Position numbers and translations under genes: made by a program. 64,000 bases of DNA from Saccharothrix sp. NRRL B-16314 (GTDB lineage: Bacteria > Actinomycetota > Actinomycetes > Mycobacteriales > Pseudonocardiaceae), in contig NZ_JNXC01000025.1 of the NCBI RefSeq assembly GCF_000716595.1, positions 39,968 to 103,967 on the forward strand, in the 5' to 3' direction. This document shows positions 8,487 through 17,046 of the stretch, piece after piece. The notes beneath the pieces are model-generated. The model ran no database searches. It was not told the DNA's origin and saw nothing but the letters and a program-made list of their open reading frames with translations. Every line of letters starts with the position of its first letter. The stretch's first letter is position 1.

Positions 8487-8663
8487 CTGCTCCAACCGGG
8501 CGTATTATCGGAGTTCCCTGTCATCGCGGCGAGGGAACCACCGTCACCTCGACGTCCAAACCCCCGTTCCGACGTCAAGGACCGCCTCATGAGGGTGTCC
8601 GCCCCGCCACGCCCCTCCACGCACGCCGAGTGGATCACCGCCATCCTCCCGCCCGGCATCCCG
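8487..8663. repeat. Dispersed repeat, copy A (about 177 bp)
   Basis: This stretch resembles 55472-55648 in the same orientation. Both begin CTGCTCCAACCGGGCGTAT and share TGTCATCGCGGCGA and a CCGAGTGGATC block at matching spacing. Minus-strand translations of both copies also align (DTPGWSS/NTPGWSS near one end, AIHSA/VIHSA near the other), so this may be a decayed coding piece of a mobile element. It lies between the IS5 remnant and the secreted HAF protein; the rest of 8346-8990 shows nothing recognizable. Confidence 0.55.
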
Positions 8664-9025
8664 ACCATGGGCGCCGCCCGGTCGATGGCCTCCGGTTTGA
8701 CGGGCCCCAGCGCCGCCGGGCGTGCACCGCGGCCAGATCCGACACCGGCCGCGGCCCTCGGGCGACGTGAATCCGGATCGGCCAGGTAGTCACGCGCAGC
8801 AGGAGTCGGCCGCACAAACCAGCACGCCCGACCGGCATCGATCCGACGGTCCCCGCGCTGTCGCCCGTCCAAGCGGCGCGGCAGGACTCGGCGATCCACG
8901 AAGCTCCGTACGGCGCAAAGGTTTCGCGGACCGTTGCGCTGTCCGGCCGTCACCGTCGCGGGCGCGCGGAAGTTATCGTTGATCGATCCAGAATGACCTC
9001 AGGACATACTCGCAACGGAGCGATC

Positions 9026-10159
9026 ATGCCCGACTTACGCACGTCGCTGGCCGTGTTGGCGCTCGCGACAGCCTTGCCACTGGCCACCACTCCCGCGGCA
9101 GTCGCGTCGGCCACGCACGTCATCGCCGAACTGCCGGGCGTCGCGGGCCTGCCCGGCAACCCCGGCTACTACCCCACCGGTGTCAACGACCTCGGCCAGA
9201 TCGTCGGCAGCGCGCAGGGCGACGCGCCGACGCGCGCGGTCCTGTGGTCCCCGCGCGGCGGTGCGACCGACCTCGGCCCCGGTCTGGCCGGCGCGATCAA
9301 CCAGGGCGGCCAGGTGCTCGGGCTGACCTCCGACGGCGTGCCGAACACGCAGAAGCCGTGGGTCTGGTTCGCGGGTCAGCGGCAGGCCATCTCGCCGCCT
9401 GGAGCCGCGTGGGCGCTGGCGCACGTGATCAACGACGACGGCACCGTGCCGATGTCGTACGCCACGTCGGCCCGGGGCGAGCAGCACGCCACCGTGTGGG
9501 ACGGGGAGCGGCACGTGGAGCTGCCGGTGGCCGGTGATCACGTGTCGACGTACGCGATCAACAACGCCGGCGTCGTCGCGACGAGCTACGCCTACGCCTC
9601 CTTCCAGGAGTTCGCCGCGCTCCGCTGCACCGACGGCGTGTGCACGAAGCTGGCACCCGGTCCGGGCTACGGCACGTACGACCCAGAGGCGATCAACGAG
9701 GCCGGTGTGGTCGTCGCCAACCGGGGCATGGTGTCGCTGCGCTGGGACGGCGAGGAGCTGACCGTCCTGTCGGAGAGCGGCCGGCTCGCCCACGGCGAGC
9801 AGTCCCTCAACGAGCGCGGTGACGCGGTCGGCTGGGTGCTGGACAACGGCATGTCCCGCGCGGTGCTGTGGCCGGCCGGCGGCAAGCAGGTCGACCTCGG
9901 CGTCCCCGGCAACTCCGTGGCGACCGCGATCAACGAGCGCGGCGACGTCCTCGGGCACACCTCGTCGCCGGACCACTCGTCGACCCGCGTGTTCATCTGG
10001 CGCGACGGGCAGGTCACCTACCTCGACTCGTTGGGCGGCGCCTACAGCACGCCGGTCGCGATCAACAACCACGGCGTCGTGGTCGGTCGCAGCACCACCG
10101 CCGACGGCACCTGGAAGGGCGTCCGCTGGACCCCGGTCGCCACGGCCGTGTCCCACTGA
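9026..10159 (+). CDS. Secreted HAF-repeat protein
   Basis: 377-residue exported protein. The ATG at 9026 follows ACGGAG at 5-nt spacing and begins a clear signal peptide (LAVLALATALPLATTPAAVAS). The mature part is built of about eight repeats of roughly 40 residues with the pattern 'IN..G.VVG', for example VNDLGQIVGSA, INQGGQVLGL and INNHGVVVGRS, the HAF-repeat signature of extracellular beta-rich proteins. No catalytic motif is visible and the function is unknown. It is monocistronic, with two hairpins after the stop. Confidence 0.85.
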   Translation: MPDLRTSLAVLALATALPLATTPAAVASATHVIAELPGVAGLPGNPGYYPTGVNDLGQIVGSAQGDAPTRAVLWSPRGGATDLGPGLAGAINQGGQVLGLTSDGVPNTQKPWVWFAGQRQAISPPGAAWALAHVINDDGTVPMSYATSARGEQHATVWDGERHVELPVAGDHVSTYAINNAGVVATSYAYASFQEFAALRCTDGVCTKLAPGPGYGTYDPEAINEAGVVVANRGMVSLRWDGEELTVLSESGRLAHGEQSLNERGDAVGWVLDNGMSRAVLWPAGGKQVDLGVPGNSVATAINERGDVLGHTSSPDHSSTRVFIWRDGQVTYLDSLGGAYSTPVAINNHGVVVGRSTTADGTWKGVRWTPVATAVSH

Positions 10160-10167
10160 CGCCCGCC

Positions 10168-10202
10168 GGCCGCCCCTGGGCGCTCATGGCCCGGGGGCGG
10201 CC
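10168..10202 (+). terminator. Hairpin terminator after the HAF-repeat gene
   Basis: GGCCGCCCC and GGGGCGGCC pair perfectly, with an additional GGGC/GCCC inner stem and a short loop, starting 9 bp after the stop codon. There is no T-tract, as usual for actinomycetes. Confidence 0.7.
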
Positions 10203-10242
10203 CGGTCAGGTCATCCACGCGTTGCGGTCGAACCGCAGCCGC

Positions 10243-10266
10243 CACGCCGCCCGGCAAGGCGGCGTG
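10243..10266. terminator. Second hairpin between convergent genes
   Basis: Perfect 9-bp stem CACGCCGCC/GGCGGCGTG with the loop CGGCAA. It lies between the HAF gene and the convergent TIMP-like gene and could stop transcription from either side. Confidence 0.55.
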
Positions 10267-10430
10267 CGAGCCCGACGGGAGCGACAGCTGGGCACCAAGA
10301 CCCGGCACGCGGTGCTCCGCGCTCGACTACGGATCCGAGGTCACCGTCAGCTGTGAACGGCTGTCACCGATGCGCTGCAACACGATGTTCGGATGTGGGT
10401 GGTGGCGGCCACCCGCATCCGGTTCCGGGG

Positions 10431-10916
10431 TCAGGCAACGGCGGCGCAGGTGGGTGCTGCGGCTGAGACGGCCATCGCCGTGGTCGTCACGGGTGGGCCG
10501 GCGTTCGCCGAGCGGGTACCGGAGCAGTAGTGGGACGACACCTCGCCGTCTGTGGAGTCGCCGAACGCGAACACCAGGTACGACTCGCCGACGTAGAGCG
10601 AGAGCCCGCACATCGACCCGGCGTAGTTGGTCGTCACGGTCACGGTCGCCGGCACGTCGCCCTTGTACTCCTGGCCGACCTGCACGGTGTACGCGCGCAG
10701 GTCGTCCCAGACGTAGTTGGGCGTGCCGCGCTCCAGGATGGTGGACGCGGACACGGAGCCGCTGAACACGTGATCGGCCCGTGCGTAGCGCTGTGGTTCG
10801 GTGTCATAGGGCTGACAACTGCACGCACTGGCGGTACCGGTGAGCACGGCGGCGGACAAGACGGCCGTCAAAGCTACGACACCGGTGGCGTGAGCGAGAA
10901 AACGTAGGCGCGCCAA
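10431..10916 (-). CDS. Secreted TIMP/netrin-like (NTR-fold) protein
   Basis: 161-residue exported protein. After a signal peptide ending TASA, predicted cleavage would leave Cys32 as the N-terminal residue in the sequence CSCQPY, the CxC arrangement of tissue-inhibitor-of-metalloproteinase domains. The following FSGSVSASTI, VWDDLRAYTVQV and YKGDVPATVTVTT match the alternating strands of bacterial NTR-like proteins. In animals the free N-terminal Cys of TIMPs chelates the catalytic zinc of metalloproteases; whether this bacterial protein does so is unknown. Four cysteines remain for disulfides. The ATG at 10916 is the natural start, although its ribosome binding site is modest. Confidence 0.75.
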   Translation of the reverse strand: MARLRFLAHATGVVALTAVLSAAVLTGTASACSCQPYDTEPQRYARADHVFSGSVSASTILERGTPNYVWDDLRAYTVQVGQEYKGDVPATVTVTTNYAGSMCGLSLYVGESYLVFAFGDSTDGEVSSHYCSGTRSANAGPPVTTTAMAVSAAAPTCAAVA

Positions 10917-10984
10917 TGAAATCCCCCTTGTCGGGTGAACGGTGGCGGTGCTCTTCCAGCGTATCGGCCGACGCTCCGGCAGGC

Positions 10985-11290
10985 ATTCGCCCAGTTGCCA
11001 CCTCGCCGAGGCGGGTGCCGCACATCAGGGCCGACGAGCCGTTCGGCGTAGCAGTTCGCTTTCCGACAGCGTGGCTGGATCTTCGCGCCCTGGATGCCGG
11101 CGTCGGCAAGGACGACGTCGAACGAAGTGGTGAGCCGACCAAATCGATCGCGGACCGGGTGGGAGTTGTCGGTCTGTTCGTTAAGGTCCATCGCCAGGTC
11201 GCCTGCGTCCCAGGCGCGGAGGACGATCATGTAGGCAAACGAATACTTCCGGCTCAATGCGTAGGCGGCAGATCTGCTGATTGGTCCCAG
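10985..11290 (-). pseudogene. Remnant of an integrase-core (rve) transposase
   Basis: A minus-strand frame reads LAMDLNEQTDNS, VRDRFGRLTTSFDVVLADAGI and KIQPRCRKANCYAER, the core around the second catalytic Asp of IS481-like/helix-turn-helix rve transposases (normally VRDRG.K.T..FD.V...GI..V..P.R.P.AN...ER). The usual RDRGS is altered and no full-length frame exists. A fragment of the same transposase family occurs at 50070-50215. Confidence 0.65.
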
Positions 11291-11612
11291 AGGGCTGAAC
11301 AGCGATCGCGGCGGCGGTGAGTCGTCCGGCTTAGGGGATTGCGGCCGGTCCACCACGGCGGGACAGGAGACCAGGGCAGCGGTGCCGTCCCGAACACGCG
11401 GGTCGGAACACACTGCAAGTACGTCGTGGTGGTGTGGCTTTTTCCCCCACCACCCGGCGACGACGCCGGATGGTGCCGGTGCCCGCCCCAGTCGGGAGCG
11501 GTCACCCTGACCTGACCCTGGAACGGCAGGCCGCGCGACGATGTCGGTCGGCGACGCACCCGAAGTCATTCGAACGGGAACGCTCCTCCCACTCGACGGG
11601 ATAGCGTGAACC
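11291..11612. other. Non-coding stretch before the membrane protein
   Basis: No conserved reading frame was recognized on either strand, apart from trailing sequence of the transposase remnant. The promoter of the downstream gene must lie here, but I could not pick out a convincing -35/-10 pair. Confidence 0.4.
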
Positions 11613-12500
11613 GTGCTCGACGACCTGGACTACTCCCCGCTCGCCGCCCCGGTCGACCCGGCCGCGGCGTTGGCGTACGCGAGAGCGAACGGCGACCGCC
11701 CGGCCCTCGATCTGGCTTGCTGCTCGTTCTTGTCAGCCCTGATCGCCGCCGTCTTCTCCGGCTTCTTGAGCTTCCCGCTCAGCATGTACCTCGCCGACAC
11801 CTACCCGGACGGCGGCGTCGGCATCCGGCTCCTCGGGCTGTTGCCGCTGGCGATCGGTCTCGGGCTGGTCGTCCCGGTCGTCGTCCTGAGCCGCAAGAGC
11901 GGCCGGCAGGAACGGATCAACCGCTATCGGATCATGCAGTTCGCCGTCCGGAACGGCATGGGTTACCGGATGAAGGTCAAGGACCCGGAGCATCCCTCCG
12001 GGGTCTTCGACATCGGCACCAACCGCTGCGCCGTCGACGTCGTCAGCATCGAAGGCCCACGTCCGATGGAAATCGGCCAGTACGGCTACACCGCCGGCTA
12101 CCGCGATGGCGAACCGTTCCGCTTGGCCTACGCAACCACACCTCTCGACGCCGACCTCGACCTCCCCCACCTGTTGCTGAGATCGCGGGCGAAACGCATG
12201 GGCACCGGGTTGAAGTCCGGCAAAGTCCCCTCCGGTAACCCCGACCTTCGCGGCCCCGGCACCGAAGCCTTCAGCGTCTCCGGGCCACTGGGCAGGGCCC
12301 AGGAAATCCAGGCCCTGCTGGACCGCAGTCTCTTCTCCCCCGACCTCCTGGCCCGGTTCGCCGAACACCCGGTCCACATCGAACTCGTCGAGAATCGCCT
12401 GTACTTCTTCTCCCCCGACCCGCTTTCCACCACCGACCCGGACACCTGGCGCTGGCTCCTCCCCCTGCTCACCGACACCGCGGAGCGCCTGGAACTCTGA
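11613..12500 (+). CDS. Membrane protein with cytoplasmic C-terminal domain, function unknown
   Basis: 295 residues from a GTG start. Two hydrophobic segments (about residues 32-57 and 70-95) form a hairpin in the membrane, followed by a basic linker (SRKSGRQERINRYR) and a soluble domain of about 190 residues rich in beta-strand-like segments, ending in DTAERLEL. I do not recognize the family. Codon use is normal for the window and the frame is intact. It stands alone between transposon debris; the IS630 fragment begins about 90 bp after its stop. Confidence 0.7.
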   Translation: MLDDLDYSPLAAPVDPAAALAYARANGDRPALDLACCSFLSALIAAVFSGFLSFPLSMYLADTYPDGGVGIRLLGLLPLAIGLGLVVPVVVLSRKSGRQERINRYRIMQFAVRNGMGYRMKVKDPEHPSGVFDIGTNRCAVDVVSIEGPRPMEIGQYGYTAGYRDGEPFRLAYATTPLDADLDLPHLLLRSRAKRMGTGLKSGKVPSGNPDLRGPGTEAFSVSGPLGRAQEIQALLDRSLFSPDLLARFAEHPVHIELVENRLYFFSPDPLSTTDPDTWRWLLPLLTDTAERLEL

Positions 12501-12589
12501 GTGCGGCCCACCGGAAACGGAACACTAGGATTGCCCACCGCGCGTCGGATGTTGGTCTTGGCCGATCGGGAGGAGACCTCCCGTGGAGT

Positions 12590-12890
12590 AGCCGGGCCGA
12601 ACTGGCAGGCCCGCGATCACCCGGCACGCGTTCGGCGACGGCGTGGCGACCTGCACCTGAACCGCAACCCACACCGGCGGTTCCGCGTCGGCCGGGAACG
12701 ACTGCGAAAACTCCTGCACCGTCACGGGATCAGTTTTCTGCGCACCCCGACCTGGAAGACCTCGAACGATCCCGACTTCGACGCCAGACTCGACCGCATC
12801 GACGAAATCCTGACCCGGTTCCCGCAGCGGTGTTTCGCCTCCGACCAGTTCGGGCCGCTGTCGATCCGCCCGCACCCCGGCTCCGGCTTG
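12590..12890 (+). pseudogene. IS630-family transposase fragment
   Basis: The plus-strand frame contains LRKLLHRHGISFLRTPTWKTSNDPDFDARLDRIDEIL and then FASDQFGPLSIRPHPG, matching the end of the HTH region and the first catalytic Asp segment (DEFGPL..QPHPG) of IS630-type transposases; the Glu after the Asp has become Gln. Both ends are missing. The frame runs directly into the next gene without a stop, so automatic gene callers may fuse the two. Confidence 0.7.
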
Positions 12891-12938
12891 GTCGCGAAAT
12901 CCTCGCTGCTGGAGCAGGCCTCGACTACGCTGCCGTTC

Positions 12939-13499
12939 GTGCACGATCAGACATGGTCCCCCGATCCTGCGAGGCCCGTCATCGAATACCGGCCCGGCCG
13001 GTGGGTGTTCATCGGCGGGCTGGCCATGTTCGTCGTCTTCGGGTTGATCGCCGTCTTCCCGGACGTCGGGCATGCGTCAGCTTCGTCGAGAGCGAAGGAC
13101 ATTCCTCCGGCCGCCGCGTCGTTCCTCTTCGGCGCGCTCGCGCTGGGCGGCCTAATGGTCATGATCGGCTCGGTCCCCCGCATGCATCGCTTCGTCGTCG
13201 ATCAACGTGGACTGTGGTGGCGAGCCGGTCGCAGATCCGACCTGATCGCGTGGGAGGAGTTGCGTGCCGTGCGCGGACGGGAACCGCGCCCGCCGGTCAA
13301 GGGCGACCCGAACTCGAAGCCCGTGCTGCCGGCCCTGGTGTTCACCCCTGCGGACGGCCGTTTCGCGACTCGCCACAGCGCGCTGGTGAAGCCCTCGCCG
13401 GCCTCCGATCCGGAAGCGGAACTGAGACTGCCGAACACCGCCACGGTCCGGCAGCTGACCCAGGAGATAGCCAGAGTCCGGCCGGACCTACTTCACTGA
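12939..13499 (+). CDS. Small integral membrane protein, PH-like, unknown function
   Basis: About 186 residues from the GTG at 12939. Two hydrophobic helices (WVFIGGLAMFVVFGLIAVF and FLFGALALGGLMVMIGSV) are followed by a soluble region beginning HRFVVDQRGLWWRAG, reminiscent of bacterial PH-like or stress-responsive membrane proteins. There is no Shine-Dalgarno sequence before the GTG. A TACGCT hexamer about 8 bp upstream could be a -10 box for near-leaderless expression. The open frame extends upstream only because of the adjoining IS630 fragment. Function unknown. Confidence 0.6.
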   Translation: MHDQTWSPDPARPVIEYRPGRWVFIGGLAMFVVFGLIAVFPDVGHASASSRAKDIPPAAASFLFGALALGGLMVMIGSVPRMHRFVVDQRGLWWRAGRRSDLIAWEELRAVRGREPRPPVKGDPNSKPVLPALVFTPADGRFATRHSALVKPSPASDPEAELRLPNTATVRQLTQEIARVRPDLLH

Positions 13500-13719
13500 T
13501 GGCCTTGGCAGGTCCAGCCCGAGGCTTTCGTGCGGGCGTGGTGGCTGACTCGTGTCACGAATGGGAAGGCGCTCTCATGACCCGGGGCGAATTCTGATCG
13601 CCGAGGTCGGAATTCACGCGTTCGAGAAGCACCCCTCCGGTGAGGAAGTCTACTTGAGCTTCCCCCTGTAGCCCGGGGACTTTCCAGACATGGTCCGGTA
13701 GGGCCTGAAGGAGTCGTCC

Positions 13720-14031
13720 GTGGCACCACCGAAGAAGTACCCCGACGAGTTGCGGGCTCGCGCTGTCCGCTTGTACCGGGAGTCGGACCCCAAGCCGGTG
13801 ATCCGGCGTCTGGCCGAGCAGCTGGGCGTGCATCGCGAGGCGTTGCGGAACTGGATCCGGCAGGACGAGGCCGGCCGCGGGAAATGTGGTGACAGGCCCA
13901 CTGCGACCGAGTCGGAGGAGCTGCGCCGCCTTCGCAGGGAGAACGCGGAACTCAAGCGGGCCAACGAGATCCTCAAGACCGCGTCCGCGTTTTTCGCGGC
14001 GGAACCCGACCCGACCCGGCGACGGTCGTGA
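13720..14031 (+). CDS. IS3-family OrfA (HTH transposase subunit)
   Basis: 103 residues: a helix-turn-helix domain (IRRLAEQLGVHREALRNWIRQDEAG) followed by a leucine-zipper-like helix (LRRLRRENAELKRANEILKTASAFFAAE), the standard layout of IS3-group OrfA. The frame is intact, but its partner OrfB is truncated, so the element should not be autonomous. OrfB begins in the overlapping frame at the ATGA-like junction near 14028. Confidence 0.9.
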   Translation: MAPPKKYPDELRARAVRLYRESDPKPVIRRLAEQLGVHREALRNWIRQDEAGRGKCGDRPTATESEELRRLRRENAELKRANEILKTASAFFAAEPDPTRRRS

Positions 14032-14290
14032 AGCTCGTCGAGCAGCTTCGCGACCGCTTCAGGGTCGAGTTCGTCCTCCAGGTCCTCGGTGTCGCCTCGT
14101 CCACCTACTCCGGCAGGCCGACCCGTCCCGCCGTGAGCGCGACGACCGGGCGATCACCGGCGAGATCACCGACATCCACACCGCCTCCGGCGGCACCTAC
14201 GGCAGCCCGCGGGTGCACCAGGTCCTGCAGCGTCGAGGCATCCGCGTGTCGCGCAAGCGGGTCGAGCGAGACGAACGTGTCGGCAACGCC
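14028..14290 (+). pseudogene. Truncated IS3 OrfB
   Basis: The N-terminal part of OrfB is readable across a frame change (KLVEQLRDRFRVEFVLQVLGVASSTY, then RDDRAITGEITDIHTASGGTYGSPRVHQVLQRRGIRVSRKRVER). It stops before the DDE integrase core. Together with OrfA this defines an IS3-type remnant spanning about 13690-14290; no second terminal repeat could be recognized. Confidence 0.8.
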
Positions 14291-14388
14291 GTGGGGGCCG
14301 CAACCAGCTTGAGGACAGCGGGACCTAAATGGCATTTCGGCAAGAACATCGTCGTTCACCGGCGGTCCAGCCGCAGGGTGTGCGGTCG

Positions 14389-14685
14389 TCAGTCCGCGTC
14401 TGAGCCGAGGCAGGTCAAGGTCAGGTCGAGGAGGTGCTCAGCCGCCCCCTCGGTCCGGTGTGCCTCGTCGTCGGAGTAGAGGCCGGCGGTACCGACCAGA
14501 GCGGGGTACAGCTCCGTGAGCAGAGCAGCCGCCCGCTTCGGCACGTCCGCCCTCCCCCGCCATGAGTCGGCCAGCCCGGTCAACAGTGTGCTCAACTCAG
14601 CGAGCGCGGTTTCGTCGAGGCCGTCACCCATCCGCAGCGGCACGGTCAGCCGCTCGACTACGTCCGCGAGCGCCGCGTCGTCCAC
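14389..14685 (-). CDS. Small helical hypothetical protein
   Basis: 98 residues from the GTG at 14685, which lies 8 nt after the ribosome binding site TGGAGG; the frame stays open further upstream but without plausible protein sequence. It is predicted to be mostly helical and acidic (DDAALADVVERLTVPL, LSTLLTGLADSWRGR, EGAAEHLLDLTLTCLG). It faintly resembles small proteins found beside actinobacterial CHAT/CATRA conflict systems, but I cannot confirm this and see no such partner in the window. Possibly a stranded remnant of a larger system. Confidence 0.5.
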   Translation of the reverse strand: MDDAALADVVERLTVPLRMGDGLDETALAELSTLLTGLADSWRGRADVPKRAAALLTELYPALVGTAGLYSDDEAHRTEGAAEHLLDLTLTCLGSDAD

Positions 14686-14963
14686 CAGGTCATCCTCCAC
14701 TGAGCAACCGCACGGCGGCGGCGGGCACGCCGCCTTCCATGAGCACTTCGGCCGACGCCCGGGCGAAGTTCTGCGCAAACAGAAGCCCAAGGAATCACTT
14801 TTGATCCGCGCAGTGATCTTTACGGTCGGAGCCTCTGGCGGAGATTCCACCTGCTCGACAACCGCACGGCCGACTCCCCCGGTGACATCCCGGCGGCGGA
14901 CGCACCGACCGTTGCCGGCCGACGGGCGTTCCACGGCCGACCGGCACCAGCGTCGTGCTAAAT

Positions 14964-14975
14964 GTTAGCGCTAAC
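14964..14975. promoter_or_regulatory. LacI-family operator upstream of alpha-galactosidase
   Basis: The perfect 12-bp palindrome GTTAGCGCTAAC has the central CG step typical of LacI/GalR-family operators. It lies about 290 bp before the GH27 start, the nearest downstream gene. No LacI-type regulator is encoded in the window, so control would be in trans. The remaining sequence between 14700 and 15260 shows no gene. Confidence 0.6.
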
Positions 14976-15263
14976 CAAAGCTCACCTGACAGCGATGTCG
15001 CGGTCCTCAAGACGCCTCCATCCCGAACGGCGATTCACCCGCATTGCCGTACACCTCCTCCGCAGAGACTGTCTTGTGAGCGTGAACAATGGATGCCACA
15101 CTGTCTCCATCGAAGCCTGCGCCGCTGACGGAAGCCGCCACGTCAAGCCCGCCGGCGGATGTGTCGAACCCGGAATTCCGGAGCAACGGGTAGCGCTGTG
15201 CCCGGCCGTGCGGCAGCACGGATGGCAGCCGGAACGTCGTACGCACCGAGGAGTGAGATCAGG

Positions 15264-16922
15264 GTGACCGCAACACGACTTCCCCGTCCTCGCAGGGCCG
15301 CAACGCTGTTAGCGGCAGGCGTGCTGCTGCTGTCCGCGTTGACGGCGATACTGCACACGTCGTCCGCGCAGGCGTTGGAGAACGGTGTGGCACGGACACC
15401 ACCGATGGGGTGGAACTCGTGGAACACGTTCGGCTGCAACATCAACGAGACGTTGATCAGGCAGATGACCGATGCGATGGTCAACTCCGGCATGCGTGAC
15501 GCGGGCTACGAGTACGTCGTGGTGGACGACTGCTGGATGAACCCGAACCGGGACTCGGCGGGCAACCTCCAAGGCGACCCGGGCCGGTTCCCCAGCGGCA
15601 TGAAGGCGCTCGGCGACTACATCCACGCCCGGGGGTTGAAGTTCGGCATCTACCAGGCGCCGCTGGCCGAGACGTGCGCCCAGTACTTCAACTCCTACCC
15701 CGGTTCGACCGGGGCGCTGGGCCACGAGGAGCAGGACGCCCGCCAGTTCGCCGCGTGGGGCGTGGACTTCCTCAAGTACGACTGGTGCTCGCCCAGCGGC
15801 ACGATCGACGACCAGGTGCGCACGTTCGCCAAGATGCGCGACGCGCTGCGCGCCACCAACCGCCCGATCGTCTACAGCATCAACTCCAACAGCATCCACG
15901 ACAAGACCGGGCCCCGGCGCAACTGGGGCGACGTGGCGAACATGTGGCGCACCACCGAGGACATCACCAACAAGTGGGACACCGGGCAGACCAACGGCTA
16001 CCCGATGGGCGTCCAGAACATCGTCAACGTCACCGTGCCCCTGGCGTCCTACGCCAAGCCCGGCGGGTTCAACGACCCGGACATGATGGAAGTCGGCCGC
16101 GGCGGCATGAACGACACCGAGATGCGCAGCCACTTCGCCCTGTGGGCCGTCATGGCCTCGCCCCTCATCGCGGGCAACGACCTGCGCAACATGGACGCCG
16201 CCACGCAGGCGATCCTGAAGAACGCCAACCTCATCGCCATCAACCAGGACCCGCTCGGGGTGCAGGCCGTGCAGATCTCCAACGACGGCACCCGACGCGT
16301 CCTGGCCAAGCGCCTGTCCAACGGCAACGTCGCGGTCGCCCTGTTCAACCAGGGCGGCGGCACGACCACCGTCTCGACCACGGCGAGCGCGATCGGCCTG
16401 TCGGGCAGCTCGTTCACGCTGCGCGACGCGTGGACCAACGGCACGACCACCACGTCCGGCACCATCTCGGCCAGCGTCCCGGCGCACGGCACGACGGTGT
16501 ACGTCGTCAGCGGCGGCGGGGGCCCCGCGCCCACGTCGTTCTCGTTGGTGAGCCAGAGCTCCGGCCGTTGCCTGGACATCCCCGGCAGCACGCCGACCAA
16601 CGGCGCCCTGGCCCAGATCTGGGACTGCAACAGCCAGACCAACCAGCGCTTCACCACGACCGCGGCCGGTGAGCTGCGCGCCTACGACGGCACGAAGTGC
16701 CTGGACGTCTACAACCTGGGCACCGCCAACGGCACCGCCGTGACGTTGTGGGACTGCAACGGCCAGACCAACCAGCAGTTCCGCCTCAACTCCGACGGCA
16801 GCGTGACGGCGGTGGCGTCGGGCAAGTGCCTGGACGTCAACGGCGGCGCCACCGCCAACGGGACGAAGGTCATCATCTGGGACTGCCACGGCGGCACCAA
16901 CCAGAGGTGGACCCGCACCTGA
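15264..16922 (+). CDS. Secreted GH27 alpha-galactosidase with C-terminal ricin-type CBM13
   Basis: About 552 residues from the GTG at 15264 (GAGGAG at 15248-15253). A signal peptide is followed by the GH27 catalytic domain beginning TPPMGWNSWNTFGCNI. The nucleophile Asp lies in LKYDWC near residue 172 and the acid/base Asp in GGFNDPDMMEVG near residues 271-273. A beta-sandwich domain follows, then from about residue 415 a beta-trefoil with three repeats ending in NQRF, NQQF and NQRW, as in CBM13. The expected activity is release of terminal alpha-galactose from galactomannan or similar plant polymers outside the cell. It fits with the beta-mannosidase further along. It is single-gene and closed by a strong terminator. 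Confidence 0.95.
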   Translation: MTATRLPRPRRAATLLAAGVLLLSALTAILHTSSAQALENGVARTPPMGWNSWNTFGCNINETLIRQMTDAMVNSGMRDAGYEYVVVDDCWMNPNRDSAGNLQGDPGRFPSGMKALGDYIHARGLKFGIYQAPLAETCAQYFNSYPGSTGALGHEEQDARQFAAWGVDFLKYDWCSPSGTIDDQVRTFAKMRDALRATNRPIVYSINSNSIHDKTGPRRNWGDVANMWRTTEDITNKWDTGQTNGYPMGVQNIVNVTVPLASYAKPGGFNDPDMMEVGRGGMNDTEMRSHFALWAVMASPLIAGNDLRNMDAATQAILKNANLIAINQDPLGVQAVQISNDGTRRVLAKRLSNGNVAVALFNQGGGTTTVSTTASAIGLSGSSFTLRDAWTNGTTTTSGTISASVPAHGTTVYVVSGGGGPAPTSFSLVSQSSGRCLDIPGSTPTNGALAQIWDCNSQTNQRFTTTAAGELRAYDGTKCLDVYNLGTANGTAVTLWDCNGQTNQQFRLNSDGSVTAVASGKCLDVNGGATANGTKVIIWDCHGGTNQRWTRT

Positions 16923-16928
16923 TCCCCT

Positions 16929-16961
16929 CGGCGGCGACCGCGAACCCCGCGGTCGCCGCCG
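16929..16961 (+). terminator. Strong hairpin after alpha-galactosidase
   Basis: Perfect 14-bp stem (CGGCGGCGACCGCG with its complement) and loop AACCC, 6 bp after the stop codon. Confidence 0.85.
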
Positions 16962-17046
16962 ACCGGACCAACCTCCGTGGCGCAGTCAGCGGCTGGGACC
17001 CACTTGGTCGGCCCCCACCCGGGCACGACCGGCGAGAACCCGGGGA

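Noticed and set aside
13720..14290. Functional IS3 element with programmed frameshift
   Set aside because: OrfB stops after about 85 residues without the DDE core, so frameshifting could not give an active transposase.
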